A stretch of 16,511 bases of DNA from NCBI GenBank assembly GCA_047611425.1, contig JBLFWJ010000067.1, positions 1 to 16,511 on the forward strand, written 5' to 3'. The stretch comes from JBLFWJ01 sp047611425. GTDB taxonomy: Bacteria > Bacteroidota > Bacteroidia > UBA10329. A model generated the notes under the pieces. That model was not told the origin of the DNA. It saw only the letters and a program-made list of their open reading frames with translations, and ran no database searches. This document shows, piece by piece, positions 1-5,799 of the stretch (positions within the stretch are counted from its first letter, which is position 1; every line of letters starts with the position of its first letter). A program made the position numbers and the translations under genes.

Positions 1-265
1 CAGCAAACGATTTTTCGCACATTCCGTGGTATCTGTCAACCACTTGTTGAGGTGTGATGCCATCTTTCTTAGCACGAAGCGTAATGGCCGCACCATGCTC
101 ATCAGACCCGCACACAAATAGCACGTCTTCCTTCTTAATCCGAAGGTATTTAACGTAGATATCGGCAGGTAAATAAGCTCCGGCCAAATGCCCCAAATGA
201 ATTGGGCCATTGGCATAAGGAAGTGCCGCTGTAATTGTATGTCTTTTCGGTTTCTGAGCAGCCAT
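1..265 (-). CDS. metG: Methionyl-tRNA synthetase, N-terminal part (cut by window edge)
   Basis: This is the first 88 codons of methionyl-tRNA synthetase, the cytoplasmic class I enzyme that charges tRNA-Met with methionine. The protein begins MAAQKPKRHTITAALPYANG, followed by PIHLGHLAGAYLPADIYVRY-like sequence. The PYANGPIHLGH stretch holds the HLGH version of the class I HIGH nucleotide-binding signature. The later CGSDEHGAAI segment (about residues 52-61) is also typical of MetG. The start is the ATG at 263-265; this puts the synthetase core about ten residues from the N-terminus, as is usual. The gene reads out of the window at position 1, so the KMSKS loop, the anticodon-binding domain and any C-terminal tRNA-binding domain are not visible. 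It is divergent from the carboxypeptidase gene, with 85 bp between the two starts. A CATCTTTG sequence at 296-303 on the minus strand is one base from the Bacteroidota -7 consensus, but I see no good -33 partner. Confidence 0.96.
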   Translation of the reverse strand, partial: MAAQKPKRHTITAALPYANGPIHLGHLAGAYLPADIYVKYLRIKKEDVLFVCGSDEHGAAITLRAKKDGITPQQVVDRYHGMCEKSFA

Positions 266-350
266 AAAATTGGCGTTTTAAGTAGATTGCAGCCGCAAAG
301 ATGTCCATTTTAGAAGGATAAGCCAGCAGCGTAGATCAGATAGATTTCAG

Positions 351-1256
351 ATGAAGAAAGTTATTCCTCCATTCCTTAAAAAAGGTGACAAAATTGGAAT
401 TGTCGGTACCGCTCGCAGCGTTGAAAAAGGGCAGCTAGATAACGTTACTCGACTCCTAGAAAAAGATGGTTTTGAGGTGGTTCTTTCTCCCAACATTTAT
501 GAGAAGTGGGATAGATACGCTGGAAAGGATGGCGTGAGAACAGAAAGTTTTCAAGCCATGCTTAATGATGATTCGTTGAGTGCGATTTTGTGTGCTCGAG
601 GCGGTTACGGAACAGCCAGAATGATTGATGGCATTGATTGGACAGCCTTTCTGCAAAAACCAAAATGGATCTGTGGGTTCAGTGATGTAACGGTCATTCA
701 TAGTCACGTAAACAAACTTGGGGTGGCCACAATCCACAGCATAATGGCCACCGGTTTCCGGAATTCACCTGATGATGACCCCAACTATTTAACGCTTGTT
801 TCCGAGTTGGTTGGAAAGCCCTTTGATTTGAAAGTCGATGCAAGTCCGCTTAATAGAACAGGTGAAGTAAGAGGAGAATTTATCGGAGGAAATTTGGCGG
901 TACTTTCCAGCATTACAGGTTCTCCTTCAGATACAGAATGGACGGATAAAATTCTCTTTCTGGAAGATATAAACGAGTATCCGTACAACATCGACAGGAT
1001 TATGCTCAACCTAAAACGGAATGGCCGTTTAAGTGGTTTGAAAGGATTGGTGGTCGGTGATATTTCCGAGAAAGAGGAGGACGATCTTCCTTTTGGAAAA
1101 ACGGTTTACGAGGTTGTAGTAGAGCACGTTTCGGATTACGATTATCCTGTTGCATTCAGATTTCCAATTGGCCACGAAAAAGTAAACCTGGCCATCCGCT
1201 TTGGAGACCAGGTTCAACTTTCAGTTCATTCCGACTTCGCCCGTATTTATTATTGA
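351..1256 (+). CDS. ldcA: LD-carboxypeptidase, peptidase family S66 (LdcA-like)
   Basis: A 301-residue serine peptidase of family S66, which removes the terminal D-Ala from murein tetrapeptides during peptidoglycan recycling. The catalytic triad can be read directly. The nucleophile is Ser111 in GFSDVT, the family's GxSD elbow. Glu205 lies in FLEDINEYPYNIDR, and His275 in FPIGHEKVN. Order and spacing match known S66 enzymes. There is no signal peptide, which fits a cytoplasmic recycling enzyme. The N-terminal region PPFLKKGDKIGIVGTAR is the usual start of the fold, so the ATG at 351 is convincing. The stop overlaps the 3' end of the convergent DUF4412-like gene by 7 bp. S66 also includes microcin C self-immunity proteins (MccF), but nothing nearby suggests a microcin, so LdcA is preferred. 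Confidence 0.9.
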   Translation: MKKVIPPFLKKGDKIGIVGTARSVEKGQLDNVTRLLEKDGFEVVLSPNIYEKWDRYAGKDGVRTESFQAMLNDDSLSAILCARGGYGTARMIDGIDWTAFLQKPKWICGFSDVTVIHSHVNKLGVATIHSIMATGFRNSPDDDPNYLTLVSELVGKPFDLKVDASPLNRTGEVRGEFIGGNLAVLSSITGSPSDTEWTDKILFLEDINEYPYNIDRIMLNLKRNGRLSGLKGLVVGDISEKEEDDLPFGKTVYEVVVEHVSDYDYPVAFRFPIGHEKVNLAIRFGDQVQLSVHSDFARIYY

Positions 1257-1885
1257 TCCACTTTGTAATAGTCTTTCGGGACTTCAAATAGTTCGGCAGC
1301 CAATTCCTGCTCTTCAATCTTGTCAATTACCAAGGACCCTTTTTGATTTCTCATCAAGTCACGTTCCGTAGCATGGATAGGCATTTTCCCGCCTAAATCT
1401 GGTATTTGCATGTAGTACGTTGCGAAGTTGTCTTTTCGCTTTAGCACCTTCATCAACTTTGGAAAGAAGTCAAAGTCTCCATCAGCCACCCAATATGAAA
1501 TCTCTCGGTCAGCATCGGCATTCTTCACACGTATCTGTTGACAGGATCGGCCCATAATGCTCTTTTTGTTTCCAGACGTAACGGCCACTGAATTCTCAAA
1601 AGCAGGATCGTAATCTCGATTTTGCCGTTTCATAAAAAGCTGACGTTGATGACTCAGAGCCAGCAGTTCTTCTTTGGTGAGGTCGACCAATAAAGTGCTG
1701 ATTACCTTGTCCAAATTCTCATCATACTCGTCTATCCGAACCTTATCTCCTTTAACGTGATAAGCGTATTTCACGACATCAGTTTGGTTACTTCGGGTGA
1801 AATAAATAGACCCCTCAAAACCTTGGCCCAAGGTGAAAATTGGAAGGGCCAATGCAATTGCGGCTAGATATATTACTCGTTTCAT
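1250..1885 (-). CDS. Secreted DUF4412-like protein
   Basis: A 211-residue protein of unknown function that resembles the DUF4412 family common in Bacteroidota. The N-terminus MKRVIYLAAIALALPIFTLG ends in GQ-GFEGSI, a typical Sec signal peptide with cleavage expected around residue 21. The mature part opens with the family-like FEGSIYFTRS strand. It continues with a YHVKGDKVRIDEY strand, a SIMGRSCQQIRV segment (about residues 109-120; the family often shows TG..k.I.Gy.c), ISYWVADGDF, and a closing IEEQELAAELFEVPKDYYKV. This reads as a beta-rich domain with no transmembrane segment or lipobox after the signal. It therefore probably acts in the periplasm or at the outer membrane. It is divergent from yraN (69 bp between starts) and overlaps the convergent carboxypeptidase gene by 7 bp. 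The family name is from pattern memory; function is unknown. Confidence 0.75.
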   Translation of the reverse strand: MKRVIYLAAIALALPIFTLGQGFEGSIYFTRSNQTDVVKYAYHVKGDKVRIDEYDENLDKVISTLLVDLTKEELLALSHQRQLFMKRQNRDYDPAFENSVAVTSGNKKSIMGRSCQQIRVKNADADREISYWVADGDFDFFPKLMKVLKRKDNFATYYMQIPDLGGKMPIHATERDLMRNQKGSLVIDKIEEQELAAELFEVPKDYYKVDQ

Positions 1886-1954
1886 CAGTATTTTTTATAA
1901 TGCCTGTTGGTACGTTCGATTCAACGTTTGGTTACCTAACCTTTACATTTGGAA

Positions 1955-2314
1955 ATGGCTAATCACAATGATCTTGGAAATAAGGGCGAAGACCTCGCAG
2001 CAAACCTCTTAGAACAAAAGGGGTACGAAGTGCTTGATCGCAATTGGCGATGGGGCAGATATGAAGTGGACATTGTCGCTCAGCAAAAGGATATTCTGGT
2101 TGTTGCTGAAGTAAAAACACGACAGTCGAATTACTTCGGAGAACCAGAGGAATTTGTGTCAAGCGCTCAGCAAAAACGGTTGGTTGAATCGGCCAATGCC
2201 TACATCGAGAAACATGATTTGGATCTGGAGGTGAGGTTTGACATCATCTCAATTATCTACAATTCTCGCCAGCGAAAGGTGCATCATATCGAGGATGCAT
2301 TTTATGCCCGATAG
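1955..2314 (+). CDS. yraN: YraN / UPF0102 family endonuclease-like protein
   Basis: A 119-residue member of the UPF0102 family, small proteins with a Holliday-junction-resolvase-type nuclease fold. Visible motifs in order are NKGEDLAANLLEQKGYEVL (residues 9-27, the GExxA helix), WGRYEVDIVA with Glu37 and Asp39, and VVAEVKTR with Glu52 and Lys54. Together these are the family's GExxA / ExD / ExK signature. The C-terminal FDIISI strand is also typical. Length is normal for the family. A TTG at 1949 could extend the protein by two residues, but the ATG at 1955 is the better start because it places the GExxA motif at the usual distance. A TACATTTG motif lies at 1944-1951, but it is too close to the ATG to act as a normal promoter. 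The gene is 28 bp upstream of, and on the same strand as, the pseudouridine synthase gene. Confidence 0.9.
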   Translation: MANHNDLGNKGEDLAANLLEQKGYEVLDRNWRWGRYEVDIVAQQKDILVVAEVKTRQSNYFGEPEEFVSSAQQKRLVESANAYIEKHDLDLEVRFDIISIIYNSRQRKVHHIEDAFYAR

Positions 2315-2342
2315 CCATCGTTGGCAATAGTATCTTCGCGGC

Positions 2343-3155
2343 ATGGAACGCGGTAAGGACAAAAAGAAAAAGCCAGTTAGACGGCAAAAGTCAGGCGGAC
2401 GTGAGAAAACCTCACCCAAGCCTTCGATTACGCCAGAAGATGGCCCAATCAGATTAAATCGATTCATTTCTAATGCAGGAGTGTGCAGTAGGAGAGAGGC
2501 CGATACGTTGATTCAGGAAGGCCGAATAAAAGTGAACGGCAAGGTGGTGAAGGAAATGGGTATGAAAGTCACCTTGGAAGACAAGGTGAGCCATGATGGA
2601 AAACCATTGAATCCGGAAACGTTCCGTTACGTGTTGCTTAACAAACCGAAAGGCTACATCACCACAACGGATGATCCGTTAGATCGAAAAACGGTGATGG
2701 ATTTGGTTGCCAAGGCGTGCCGAGAACGAATCGTTCCAGTTGGCCGATTAGATCGAGAAACGCTTGGTTTATTGCTCTTAACCAATGATGGAGACATGGT
2801 TAAGAAGATGACCAACCAAGGAACCAAGATTAAGAAGATCTACCATGTTTTTCTTGACAAGAAGGTTGAGGAAGAGGACATGGATAAGATGAGGGCAGGC
2901 GTTGTTTTAGATGACGGAAAGTTCAAGGTGGATGTTGTGAACTACGTGGTTGAACAGCCGAACGAAACGGAGGTTGGTATACAGACGCACTCGAACAAGA
3001 ATCAGATTATCAAAAGACTTTTTGAGCACTTCGGATACAAAGTGGTGAAGATTGACCGAGCCTTGATGGGCGGATTAACCAAGAAAGATCTTCCGAGAGG
3101 AAAATGGCGTCATCTGACAGAACGAGAAGTTGGCGCGCTTAAAATGTTGAAGTGA
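2343..3155 (+). CDS. rluB: RsuA/RluB-family pseudouridine synthase with S4 domain
   Basis: A 270-residue RNA pseudouridine synthase of the RsuA/RluB/RluE/RluF family, expected to isomerise a uridine in 23S rRNA. A very basic, probably disordered tail (residues 1-34, Lys/Arg/Pro-rich) comes first. An S4 RNA-binding domain follows (about 35-83, IRLNRFISNAGVCSRREAD and IQEGRIKVNG), then the catalytic domain from about 95. The catalytic aspartate is Asp137 in VGRLDRETLGLLLLTNDG. The C-terminal part (IKRLFEHFGYKVVKIDRALMG, then LPRGKWRHLTEREV) is the family's closing block. The ATG at 2343 is preceded by TATCTTCG (2331-2338), which is near the -7 consensus, but I see no -33 partner. It lies 28 bp after yraN, so co-transcription is likely. 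RluB is preferred over RluF or RsuA from the sequence style; the exact target uridine is inferred. Confidence 0.88.
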   Translation: MERGKDKKKKPVRRQKSGGREKTSPKPSITPEDGPIRLNRFISNAGVCSRREADTLIQEGRIKVNGKVVKEMGMKVTLEDKVSHDGKPLNPETFRYVLLNKPKGYITTTDDPLDRKTVMDLVAKACRERIVPVGRLDRETLGLLLLTNDGDMVKKMTNQGTKIKKIYHVFLDKKVEEEDMDKMRAGVVLDDGKFKVDVVNYVVEQPNETEVGIQTHSNKNQIIKRLFEHFGYKVVKIDRALMGGLTKKDLPRGKWRHLTEREVGALKMLK

Positions 3156-3158
3156 GTT

Positions 3159-3292
3159 GTCACTCAGAACGGAACATCGTGAAGAGTCTCGGTCAAAATT
3201 TGGAGTTGTCACCCCGTTCTTGAAACGGGGTCTCTCCCTTAGAATTCTTCATTATCAAAATCGTAGAGATGCCGTTTCAAGAACGGCATGAC
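3159..3292. repeat. Cluster of three REP-like palindromic units with GTCA...TCTC ends
   Basis: Three short palindromes share the outer signature GTCA-hairpin-TCTC. Unit 1 (3159-3190, plus) starts 3 bases after the rluB stop and folds as CTC/GAG plus ACG/CGT around an imperfect middle. Unit 2 (3208-3234, plus) is GTCA, CCCCGTT, loop CTTGA, AACGGGG, TCTC: a perfect 7-bp stem. Unit 3 (3266-3292, minus) read in reverse is GTCA, TGCCGTT, loop CTTGA, AACGGCA, TCTC, again a perfect 7-bp stem. Units 2 and 3 are inverted with respect to each other, with about 30 bp between them. Their two differences are paired across the stem (CC/GG versus TG/CA), so both hairpins stay intact. The layout resembles REP/BIME elements mobilised by REP-associated tyrosine transposases. 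No transposase is present here. The cluster may also act as a terminator between the convergent rluB and the Ser/Lys-rich protein gene. Confidence 0.8.
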
Positions 3293-3303
3293 AAGCAATG
3301 ATG

Positions 3304-4290
3304 CTACTCTTCCTTCTTGCTTAAATCTGGCAATGGCTGGCTTGGTCTTTTATCGCGACCACCACGTTTTCCAACCGATCCACCCCAAAGTCCAATTTCC
3401 CTTTTCTTGGACCTGCTACTTGGTAAGAAACTCGCAGAATTAGAAGCAAACGGTGTTGGTTCTTTCGATTTCCGATCTCGCTTTTTCTTTTGCATGGCGA
3501 ACATGGTAGTTTTACCCGTTCGAACCTTTCTAGGTTTTTTCACGGCAAACTGAGCTTCCGTGTTCACCTTTCCTCGCTTTTTACGCTTGTATGCAAATTC
3601 ATCCTTCGATTTGAATGGGTTGATTTTCGTTCTCTTTCTAGAGAATTCATTCATGTCTTTATAGCGGCTACGTTTGCTGCCCGTCATTGCAAATTGGTTG
3701 CTCACTTTAATCGTTCCATGCTTGAGTCTAGTACTCTTAAACGCCATGGAATTAGAAGAACCTCTACTAATCTTCGAAGAACGAAAGCCCATAACACGCG
3801 AGTTGCCACGACTCACTTTCGAGGATTTAAATGCCATAGAGTTCGAGCTACCTCTGCTTATCCGAGACGATTTGAAAGCTATCGATTTACCCGAGCCCGA
3901 TCCATTTGTCTTATACGTTTTGAAGGCCATGTTCTTTCCCGAACCACCACGGTTGACCTTAGTGGTTTTGAATCCCATCGCGCTTCCTGACTTGGATTGA
4001 TGTGGGGACTGTACAAAATGATCTCCCATTTTGGAAGAATTACCACCCTTGCTTTTCATCGAAAAGAAACTACCCGAGCCAGAGCGACTTTTGAACGGTT
4101 TGCTTTTGAAAAAACTGGAGCGCCCTTTTTTTCGTTTTCCGCTGTGGCGGAATGACATGTTCTTGTACTTACCAACAGACGGTTTGGTAAACCCCATGTT
4201 CGGGCACGACATGTCCTGAGCTAGGCCGCCAAACGATCCACCTAGGATTAACAAGGTGGACAAGAGATATGTAAATAACCTGATTATCAA
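3304..4290 (-). CDS. Secreted Ser/Lys/Arg-rich tandem-repeat protein (possible CotH substrate)
   Basis: I recognise no named family. The 328-residue protein has a Sec signal peptide (MIIRLFTYLLSTLLILGGSF, cleavage expected after GGLAQ at 25). The rest is extremely basic and low in complexity, dominated by Ser, Lys, Arg and Gly. Residues 105-196 hold six tandem 15-16-residue units of the type MAFKSSKxSRGSSNS. From about 199 to 283 a second, looser repeat appears (QFAM, EFAY, QFAV, MFAM, PFAS) set among Lys/Arg clusters. There is no T9SS tail, lipobox or other domain. The only available start is the TTG at 4288-4290; the next codon is ATA where the related decayed copy at 8246-8248 has ATG, so the ancestral start may have been lost or initiation may be at a weak codon. 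Composition recalls Bacillus CotG/CotB, the substrates of CotH kinase, and two CotH-like genes lie just upstream on the same strand. That role is inference. Confidence 0.8.
   Translation of the reverse strand: MIIRLFTYLLSTLLILGGSFGGLAQDMSCPNMGFTKPSVGKYKNMSFRHSGKRKKGRSSFFKSKPFKSRSGSGSFFSMKSKGGNSSKMGDHFVQSPHQSKSGSAMGFKTTKVNRGGSGKNMAFKTYKTNGSGSGKSIAFKSSRISRGSSNSMAFKSSKVSRGNSRVMGFRSSKISRGSSNSMAFKSTRLKHGTIKVSNQFAMTGSKRSRYKDMNEFSRKRTKINPFKSKDEFAYKRKKRGKVNTEAQFAVKKPRKVRTGKTTMFAMQKKKRDRKSKEPTPFASNSASFLPSSRSKKREIGLWGGSVGKRGGRDKRPSQPLPDLSKKEE
3703..3978 (-). repeat. Six in-frame 45-48 bp tandem repeats inside the Ser/Lys-rich gene
   Basis: Codons 105-196 consist of six consecutive units of 16, 16, 15, 15, 15 and 15 codons. 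Each opens with M/I-A/G-F-K/R, then S/T-rich and K/R positions and a GSSNS-like close. The third, fourth and fifth units are closest to one another (for example IAFKSSRISRGSSNS and MGFRSSKISRGSSNS). Unit length is always a multiple of three, so copy number could change without a frameshift. This in-frame repetition also produces long antisense reading frames in the same interval, which are not genes. Confidence 0.85.
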
Positions 4291-4394
4291 GGTTAAAACG
4301 CCATTTGACTATGATCGTACATAATTGGTCTAAACCCAAAGGTACCACACCTGTATATTGGTTAAATTAGAGGAAGGTTTCACTAAGTGGAAAT
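4281..4394 (+). repeat. Direct repeat copy 1 (~114 bp), upstream of the Ser/Lys-rich gene
   Basis: This segment is repeated in the same orientation at 8242-8356. By hand alignment there are about six substitutions and one single-base length change over the whole length. Copy 1 begins inside the first codons of the Ser/Lys-rich gene and runs upstream of it, so it contains that gene's promoter and leader. It ends 52 bp short of the CotH-like gene at 4447. Within it is an inverted pair of TTGG and CCAA motifs around an AGGT...ACCT core. The two copies bracket the CotH-like gene pair. Confidence 0.93.
4337..4366 (-). promoter_or_regulatory. Promoter-like pair in repeat copy 1 (TTTA, 18 bp, TACCTTTG)
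   Basis: On the minus strand TACCTTTG (4337-4344) matches the Bacteroidota -7 element TAnnTTTG exactly. An 18-bp gap separates it from TTTA (4363-4366), one base from the -33 TTTG. A transcript would start near 4330 and give a leader of about 40 bases before the Ser/Lys-rich gene. The same pair, with the same spacing, is kept in repeat copy 2. Confidence 0.55.
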
Positions 4395-4402
4395 AATGGA
4401 TC

Positions 4403-4435
4403 ACATTGGTTTAGGGTTCAGCTTTTGACCAATGT
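4403..4435 (-). terminator. Stem-loop downstream of the CotH-like operon (weak terminator candidate)
   Basis: ACATTGGT (4403-4410) and ACCAATGT (4428-4435) form a perfect 8-bp inverted repeat with a 17-base loop, beginning 12 bases after the stop of the CotH-like gene. The loop is long and no T-run follows on the minus strand, so intrinsic termination is uncertain. It separates the CotH operon from the next promoter. Confidence 0.3.
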
Positions 4436-4446
4436 CTTAACTGCCA

Positions 4447-5799
4447 TTAATTCAAACCATTAAGATGGTCTTGAATGGAAACTTGATTTGAATAATAATA
4501 CTGTTTATCAAACTGGGCAAACTCTGGGTTTGCCAAAAACAAACAGTTCTGTCGTTCTACCAGTTCCTTGTTAAGGACCTCGAAAACGGAGTCCAAATAG
4601 GCAGTTCTTGAAATAGAGGTTAGGTAAGTGGTGTAGTGCGTTTCAAAGCTATTTGCATCCTCACCCTTTAATGTCATTTGACCCAATAAATAGCGATCAT
4701 CTTTTTCCATTATGGCTGCTTTCCTATAGCGCCCTGGTTTTGGTACTGGGTACCAAGAAGGATTATCGGCATTAGAATACCCAATTACCTGAAACTCTCT
4801 TGCAATCGGCTCAAGTAATAAATCTTGCGGATTAAAATAGTAGTACATATTTCTAAACTCCAATCCGTGATAGCCGCTGGTCAAGTCAATAACAGCCGCA
4901 AGCTGTGCTAGTTTAGGTACCGAGTATAGTTCACCTGCTTTGATTAGGCCTGCGTTATAATCAATAAGCTTTTCATTCAGAAGTCTAATCTGTTTATCAT
5001 AGAGGGAAGCCAACAGTGAATTTTCATCGTAAAGCCCCTCTAGTGACGCCTGATTTTGTTGGGTTTCTGGGTTGACGTGATTTAGCACACGAACAATTAG
5101 TCCAGGTTTATATCCAAGGTCAACCAGCATGTCAACAGTTGGTTGTTCTTGATAGAAATAGATACCCACCCGTTCGTTGATATTAAGATTAACGTATCCA
5201 GTTCTGAGCGGTGCTAATCCTGCGTCCGCCAAAAGTTCATGAACAAACCATTCATGAAGTCCTCCAAGCCTCACTTTAGGATTATAGAAATTAACGGACC
5301 TGATGGACTTAATAACTGAGCTGTGAGATTTAACTCTTAAGGAAAAACGCTTAGAGTCAAAATGATCCTTAAGCCCTCCGGTCATTTTAATTTTCAAGTC
5401 TTGTAATTCAATGCCATTGTCACCAAGTAATTTTGATTTGCTGTATTTCATGTCTGGTACCAAAACCGACTTTGAACCATTCCAATATGGATTTTCACTG
5501 CCAACTAAAAAATGCAGCATTCTTTGATTTGTATGTTTTGAACTGAGCAATTCATCACAAATTCGCAACCACCGGCTTTCAACTTTCTCTTTGGTTCGGA
5601 TTTTAAGTTGTGGACATTTACAGTTGTCCAAACCCACCTTATTTTTCTCCTCTTTGGAGAGCGAGCTATAGAGGGAATTGCCAATTGATTGCTCATTCCA
5701 CGTGTCTGTTACTATGTTGTTCAATACATAGGTGCCATAGCCAAACAACATTAGAATTAATGCAGTGTTACCCAATATTTTTAACAGACTCCTATTCAT
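4447..5799 (-). CDS. Membrane-anchored CotH-like protein
   Basis: A 450-residue protein with an N-terminal hydrophobic segment (about residues 8-30) acting as a signal anchor, so the bulk should lie in the periplasm. Residues from about 150 resemble the CotH fold: KRFSLRVKS, then LHEWFVHELLADAGLAPLRT and YVNLNINERVGIYFYQEQ (about 181-219). This matches the CotH pattern of an R/HE helix, GLxAP-type turn, a strand ending in N(G/E)xxGxYxxxE. Farther on, DLTSGYHGLEFRNMYYYFNP followed by LLLEPIARE (about 305-335) occupies the place of the CotH catalytic segment. There LEPIARE stands where canonical members have a P-W-D-x-D-type motif, so the second catalytic Asp is absent. The ATG at 5799 is preferred over a TTG at 5808. 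It overlaps the stop of the upstream gene (ATGAATAG), implying translational coupling. CotH in Bacillus is an atypical protein kinase; activity here is unproven. Confidence 0.7.
   Translation of the reverse strand: MNRSLLKILGNTALILMLFGYGTYVLNNIVTDTWNEQSIGNSLYSSLSKEEKNKVGLDNCKCPQLKIRTKEKVESRWLRICDELLSSKHTNQRMLHFLVGSENPYWNGSKSVLVPDMKYSKSKLLGDNGIELQDLKIKMTGGLKDHFDSKRFSLRVKSHSSVIKSIRSVNFYNPKVRLGGLHEWFVHELLADAGLAPLRTGYVNLNINERVGIYFYQEQPTVDMLVDLGYKPGLIVRVLNHVNPETQQNQASLEGLYDENSLLASLYDKQIRLLNEKLIDYNAGLIKAGELYSVPKLAQLAAVIDLTSGYHGLEFRNMYYYFNPQDLLLEPIAREFQVIGYSNADNPSWYPVPKPGRYRKAAIMEKDDRYLLGQMTLKGEDANSFETHYTTYLTSISRTAYLDSVFEVLNKELVERQNCLFLANPEFAQFDKQYYYSNQVSIQDHLNGLN

Noticed and set aside
1944..1951. 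TACATTTG just before yraN as a promoter
   Set aside because: It lies only 3 bases before the ATG, so transcription would begin at or inside the gene, and the nearest TTTG is only 13 bp upstream.
3159..3292. CRISPR array or insertion sequence in the rluB-downstream gap
   Set aside because: The units are palindromic and in mixed orientation, without regular spacers or any transposase gene; REP-like elements explain them better.
3490..4000. Long plus-strand open frames (about 166 and 108 codons) opposite the Ser/Lys-rich gene
   Set aside because: They are antisense shadows of an in-frame repeat array with biased codons; neither has a recognisable domain, and both share the repeats of the true gene.
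4395..4446. Remnant of a T9SS cargo gene next to repeat copy 1
   Set aside because: Comparing the bases after each repeat copy shows no similarity beyond the repeat end, and the short frame from 4396 stops after ten codons.
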